Under the pieces are notes generated by a model, which saw nothing but the letters and a program-made list of their open reading frames with translations, was not told where the DNA came from and did not search any database. Positions 59,078 through 64,000 of a stretch of 64,000 nucleotides of DNA are shown here, piece by piece. The DNA comes from Lithospermum erythrorhizon (Eukaryota > Streptophyta > Magnoliopsida > Boraginales > Boraginaceae): contig JADFUC010002313.1 in NCBI GenBank assembly GCA_019722365.1, forward strand, positions 1,054,001-1,118,000. Direction: 5' to 3'. The translations under genes and the position numbers were made by a program. Position 1 is the first letter of the stretch. Every line of letters starts with the position of its first letter.

Positions 59078-60287
59078 TCAGAATGAGAAGTTCATCATTT
59101 CCATGCTCAAGCTCTCCATCATTATAGCACCCATCCTCTTCTCGTAACCTCCAATGATATTATTGTTCTTCTTCATCATCATAGGGTAAGAAGATACAAG
59201 AAGTACAGGGAGATTTTCACAATTACATATTTCAATCATGTAGCCATCAGGGTCATGAAAAAACACTTGATCCACTTTGATCCCTTCGTCTTCAACACCA
59301 CCACTCACATATTTCATTCCCATTTCTTTTAGTCTCTTTTTCACAAGCTCAACATCAGTGCACTGTTTCAAGATATATATATATATATGGCAATTAATTG
59401 AACAAAAATTATCAATTGAGAAATGAAAACATTAATGAGTAAAGTTAATATAAGAAGAATTTCAATATTACAAATAATGAAGTACCTGAAATGAGATGTG
59501 ATTATCTTTGGGATTTATCTTTCGCGGTGGGACGATGGCTTCAAATTCATCAATTGATTCAGTCTCTAGCAAGTGAATACCAATACCATAGTTGTACAAC
59601 CTAAAGATCGACCACAAATTAAACATGATTATTTGCTTTAATAGCACCAATAATTTAAACTATATACTTAAGCAATTATAATACTCCGTAATAAACATGG
59701 CGACACAATTCACAAACTTAATTACTTAAGGATGGTCTTTTTAAAAAGAAAAAAAAACATTGGCCATTGTCATTGCAAGGACTCAATCTCTAGATCTAAT
59801 TATTACGAATAATATCTCATAATTAATAACCTTACCTTGAGGTTAACTCAAGGATGGTTTTTTAAATTTATTAATCTAATTTATCTATTTTATTTTTGTG
59901 ATGAATAATACATGTTTGTTTGTTATTATCAATTTGTATACAAATTTCAAATTATCAAAAAAATATTACGAGTCACAAATGTGAATGTAGTAGCCAATAA
60001 AATGTAGTCAAACTTTAGAATTAATAACTTAATTTATTGTACGACCCTAATAATATTTAGCAAGAAAATGGAGAACAAGCTAATAATGAAGTGGAGAATT
60101 ACCAAGCTCCACGAAAATTGAATGAAGAAGGGCGTTTGACGAGAAGGAAGCCTAAGACATCTTCATAGAACCTAACAGAAGTGCAAACACATTTAACAAG
60201 CAATGAAATGTGGTTTAAAGAAAGAAGAGGCAAAGCTTCACTACTTCCAACTTCCTCAATTTCCATTTCTTTTTTATTACGTTTCAA
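59078..60287 (-). CDS. VOC-superfamily / glyoxalase I-like protein
   Basis: Three exons with matching phase: 60287-60103, 59600-59486 and 59362-59078, giving 194 residues. A second in-frame ATG at 60266 (MEIEEVGSSEALPLLSLNH) is equally plausible and would match the usual start of plant homologues. It resembles the plant glyoxalase-I-like family (one VOC module). Visible motifs: SLNHISLLVKCV with a candidate metal His, FYEDVLGFLLVKRPSSFNFR, GAWLYNYGIGIHLLETE, NPKDNHISFQ with a second His, and VFFHDPDGYMIEICNCENLP with a Glu. The end is Met-rich. True glyoxalase activity is not assured, since several plant relatives lack it. The terminal (TA)n tract in intron 2 abuts the exon 3 acceptor. Confidence 0.88.
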
Positions 60288-60889
60288 AATTCGAACCTAT
60301 AACTTTTAACTCTCCTTTAAATGTGACCGACTGCTTTAGAGTGGCTCCATCCTTTTATAAGAGAAGAATGGGCACATAAATGACAATTCCATTTTAAATT
60401 AATTATATGTGAATTATGATAAGTACTACCGGATATCGTATATTTGGGATTGCAATAATGAGAAGCTTCCTGGAAATTTCTACCATTTTTTGCATGGCTT
60501 CACGACAAGAATTGATTTCTGCATAAAAGATATCACAAGACATTAGAAAGCGAAGGAGAAGAAATTGATCGAATCCAAAAATAGCAATTGCTATAAGCCA
60601 TCAAAGAACCAAAATGTACCAACCATATTTTTTTATTTTAAATTTTGTTGTCTTAGGTGATATGGATTGGATTATGATGTCTTAAATGGATCGAATTAAA
60701 TCCATGTAGAAGATCTAATGAACACCGACCCATTTACATAGAATCAAATCGGGATCAATTCTGGCAGGATCGTGACAACATTACGTATCTTAAGGGCGAC
60801 CTCAGTATTTCTTATAAATACCCGTATTTACCTTCATTTCAGGTGTACTAAAATTGAAACTCTCTTGTTCAATAGCTATAAAACACGCA
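60288..60889. other. VOC gene upstream region; possible gypsy fragment edge
   Basis: The promoter of the VOC gene lies next to 60288. CTTATAAATACCCG at about 60810 followed by TTTCAGGTGTAC resembles an LTR promoter and may belong to the gypsy relic downstream. Confidence 0.4.
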
Positions 60890-62450
60890 GCTAGCAGGCG
60901 TCGTAGTGGGCAGATGAACTTTCGATTACGACACCAACCTCGATAAAAGGCACCCCCAAGACTACTTCTGTTACCTTGTTTGGGAAGATTGGTAAATGGG
61001 AGTGTGGGGTATAGGGTTTGACTTCTAGATGCTTCGAGGTATCAAATACTCTTGGAAAAAAAGCCGACCAAGAAAAACAACCTTTATCACGGAGTATGGA
61101 TTGTATTCTTTGGTGATAATGCCGCGGTTGAAAAATGTTGGGAGTAACGTACGAAGGATGGTGAAGCTGCATCTTCTCGAACAAATTGTGAAACATGGAA
61201 ATCTATGTGGATGATATGTTGATCAAAAGCGAAGAAAGGAGGAAGCGTTATAAATTTGAAGCGACCTTGGAAATATTAAAGGTAAGTCGGTTAAGGATTA
61301 ATCTGAGAAGTGTTCATTTGGGAGGTGAGCTCGAGGAAATTTGTGGGGTTCATGATAAGTGGCCCGAGGCGCAAAACCTAATCCACGACAAAATTGAGGC
61401 CATAATACAAGTAGAAAGCTCCAGGCCTCTTACAAGGAAGTGTAGAGATTAGCGAGAGTGTCTTGGCTGCAGTCGATTCATATCTTGGTCAGGAGATAGA
61501 GAACCTACCCGTTTTCGAAAATTGAGACAGGCACCGAAAGAATTGAGAGTGGGATGAAGAATGTGCAGCTTTTGACTAATTAAAAAGTGGGATGGGCAAT
61601 GACGAGAAAGGGGTAGGTGCGAGGATTTTAATTCGAGGACCGGAGGCGACTTCGAATATGTTAAGATTCGGTTCAACTCTTTTTGATAATGGCTGAATAA
61701 ACCATGGTAGCAGGGTTATAGCTAGCTCAAAGTCTAAAGTGCCGAATCCTAGTAAAAGGGGATTCTGGTTTGGTGATTGAACAAATCGGGGGGAGGCTAC
61801 TTGAGTCAAGAGCGAGAATACGAGGAAGTATCGCTCTAAGGCCCACGAATATATAGTCTCGAGGTTTGACTCGTGGTCTTTGAGCATATACCCCGAGGAG
61901 AAAACGAGCATCGCGTCATCTATCTCGATTGGCTCACCAGCTGCTGAGGATATTCCCAATTGTTCATATTGAGCTGTCGGGAAAAACCATTCATGAAGAG
62001 ACAGAATGTACCTGTGGGAGAAGAGGGGAAGATTGGCCTGATCCCGTAGTCAAGTTTTTTAAACCTGCTTGGAGAGTTGCAGAGGGCCGGGGGTCGAGGC
62101 TAGAAATTGTAAAGCGAGAAGCTATAAATTCCAAATATTCCAAGGAGTTGTATAAAACTTCCCATGCAGGACCACTTGCTATTTTGCATCATGAAGATAA
62201 AGTCAAACGAAACTCTGTTTGAACTCCATGAGGAGACTCGGACATCATATCGGAAATCCTTGGCCTTAAAGATTATCCGGCCGGGTTATTTATGGTCCAT
62301 AGTCATGAGCGACTCCACAGAGTGCGTAAGGTGTGATTCTTGCCAAAGATGAAAGCGTCCCAGAGACAACCCGTGGAGAAATGACTCGGTCACTGTCTCA
62401 TCTTTGTTTGCAATGTGGGGTGGGGCATGGACCTAGGGCACCTCAAGGCT
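60890..62450 (+). mobile_element. Ty3/gypsy retrotransposon pol relic, Tat/Ogre-like
   Basis: Plus-strand fragments in pol order. Reverse transcriptase: KTTFITEYGLYSLVIMP and RLKNVGSNVRRMV, frameshift, then MEIYVDDMLIKSEER with the catalytic YVDD (about 61195-61235). RNase H: GVGARILIRGPEATSNMLRF (about 61611) and, with shifts, HIPEEKNE..A..LSRLA-like sequence near 61890-61940. Integrase side: HIELSGKTIHEETECT (61966), KELYKTSHAGPLAIL, LFELHEETRTSYRKSLALKI, GYLWSIVMSDSTECVRCDSC (HHCC zinc region), then a AMWG/WGMDLG trace near 62420. Multiple stops and frameshifts; no LTR pair identified. The 127-codon minus-strand frame at 61576-61959 is antisense to this. Confidence 0.8.
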
Positions 62451-63099
62451 CTTCTTCGAGGCGGAGTGGGGCATGTCCAAATTACATCTAGAATTACATC
62501 CATCTAGAAAATCAAAGCCAAAGGAAGCGTCTGCAGAGCCCAGGAAGGGGTCGAGAACCGCATCTCGGGATAAATCTACAGTCACCATCACGAGGAGAAT
62601 AGATGAGCTCGAAACTTCAGATCTCAGGATCTGACCACGGAAAAATCTCGGAGAATCACTCATCAATATCTACTTAATATTTAAGTTGGTCGGATGTTCA
62701 AAGAGATAAATAGTTAGGAAATCAAATTGCACATTAGTTTTATGTGAAATGGGACACCCTGATGATAACAGGGCTTAGAGTGAATATGCTGGCTCCTATA
62801 ATTTCTAAACGTGGAGACGACCTCTCTAAGTGCAAAAATATATTTATATCATATCTATATCTATAGTATTATATAAAGACTGCAATGATCTGTGCTTCAC
62901 GGGCGGTCATATATAACGGTTTTATTTTTCCTTTTTTCTCCTTTTTTTGCTCTTATTTGTTTCCTCTTTTTTTTTTTTTTTGAAAATTCGAATAAATTAT
63001 CTTTTGATTATTTAATAAACTCTATAATATAATATTTTTGGTGGGTCTCGACTCGGAGATAGGGTATTTAATTAATAATAATTAAATTATTTTTTGTTC
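62451..63099. other. Spacer, possibly the rest of the gypsy element
   Basis: 62451-62650 is still GC-moderate and may be integrase or LTR debris without readable blocks. After about 62830 the sequence becomes AT-rich with a poly-T run near 62968-62982, leading into the repeat array. Confidence 0.4.
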
Positions 63100-64000
63100 A
63101 TTTTCATTTTTTTTACAATTATCAGTACATAGAAACTCGATAAATTAATATGATTCTTCAATAAAATTTCTAACATGAAGTAACTCCTTTTTTACGAGTC
63201 TGAATAGGGGATAGGATGTTTGGTTTTTTTTAAATACATTAGTTTACAATTATCATTCTGATGAAGTTAGATAAATGAATAGTCGATTATTTAATAAACT
63301 CTTTAATATAATATTTTAAGTGGATTTCTAGGCTTCGAGATAGGTGCTAAATTAATAACTCTTTTTTTTTAATTCCATTTCAATTTTTTTATTTTGCAAT
63401 TATCAACTATAGTAGAAACTCGATAAATTAATACTCGATTGCGCGGTCATATGCGGGGTTTGGTTTTTTTTTGGCAATTATCAACTACAGTAGAAACTCG
63501 ATAAATTAATACTCGATTATTTAATAAACTCTCTAAGATAATAAAATTTCTAAGATGAAGTAATATTTTTGACCAGTCCCAACTCGGGGATAATGTGCTT
63601 GATTTTTTTTAAATAAATTATTTTACAATTATCATCTATAGTAGAAGCTCGATAAATTAATAGTCGATTATTTAATAAACTCTTTAATATAATATTTTTG
63701 GTCGTTCACGACTCAGGGATAGGGTGCTAAATTAATAATTCTTGTTTTTCATTTTTTTAATTTTTATAGTTTACTTGATTATCAAGCTATAGTAGAAGCT
63801 CGATAAATTAATACTCGGTGCACGGTCATATGCGGGGCATTTGTGTTTTTTTGTAATTATCAGTATATTAGAAATTCGATAAATTAATATCGATTACTTA
63901 ATAAACTCTCTAAGATAATATTTTTACTGTCAGGCTTCGAGAGATAGAGTGCTAAATTAATAATTCGTGCTTTTTTCGTTCCACTTTTTATTTATTTTGC
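63100..64000. repeat. Array of pogo/Emigrant-like repeat units (runs off window)
   Basis: At least six units contain TAGAA(A/G)CTCGATAAATTAAT (near 63130, 63412, 63491, 63649, 63795, 63870), most followed by TCGATTATTTAATAAACTCT, TAATATAATATTTTT or TAAGATAATATTTTT and a GACTCGGGGATAGGGTGCTA block. Spacing is variable, about 80-160 bp. The CGATAAATTAATA terminus type with a (G)TCCCGACTCGGG-like core resembles pogo-like (Emigrant/Lemi) MITEs of plants. Phrases CGGTCATATGCGGGG recur near 63443 and 63823. No coding sequence. Confidence 0.6.

Noticed and set aside
61576..61959. 127-codon minus-strand open frame
   Set aside because: Antisense to the gypsy RNase H/integrase relic readable on the plus strand.

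Overview
The window is nuclear DNA from a flowering plant, almost certainly a eudicot. It is AT-rich, has widely spaced genes with GT-AG introns, and is dominated by decayed transposable elements. The proteins that can be recognised are plant types: a CDPK, SAUR, BES1/BZR1, CYP71-clan P450, EF-1alpha with a 5'-UTR intron, SmD3 and a plant VOC/glyoxalase-like protein. Nothing prokaryotic or organellar is visible. The short motif TACGGAGTA/TACTCCGTA recurs and could help identify the lineage, but I do not name a species.

Layout. 1-2363: the 5' part of a minus-strand calcium-dependent protein kinase of the CPK16/18/28 type, running off the left edge, with transposon debris in intron 1 and a minisatellite upstream of its ATG. 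2364-19700: essentially gene-free, holding a CT-rich repeat, MITE-like pieces, a LINE 3' end, two decayed hAT-like elements in a row, and two tandem LTR-like copies. 19747-25784: a small plant-specific protein (+), an LTR and MITE stretch, a predicted plastid membrane protein (+), and a Myb/SANT-like domain protein (-) with internal repeats.

26000-36900: repeats, including an LTR-like stretch, a gene fragment flanked by inverted repeats (Pack-MULE-like), and a hAT-like MITE. 36900-37214: a SAUR gene. 42395-44077: the five-exon SmD3 gene (-). About 44970-47085: a P450 pseudogene (-). 47993-50020: an intact EF-1alpha gene (-).

50750-54920: a GGT-rich repeat, a two-exon short BES1/BZR1-like regulator (+) ending in an EAR-type motif, a hAT transposase tail and an 11-bp-unit tandem array. 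54930-58655: a LINE fragment (-) whose RNase H domain is split by an old, short Copia-type LTR element. 59078-60287: a three-exon VOC/glyoxalase-like gene (-). 60890-62450: a Tat/Ogre-like Ty3/gypsy pol relic (+). 63100-64000: an array of pogo/Emigrant-like repeat units running off the right edge.

The genes are unrelated housekeeping, signalling and metabolic loci with no operon-like or clustered logic. I did not find a convincing novel multi-gene system. The most distinctive signals are the nested Copia-in-LINE insertion, the gene fragment between inverted repeats, the intragenic repeat expansion in the Myb/SANT-like gene, the tRNA-like relic inside a MITE, and the terminal pogo-like array.
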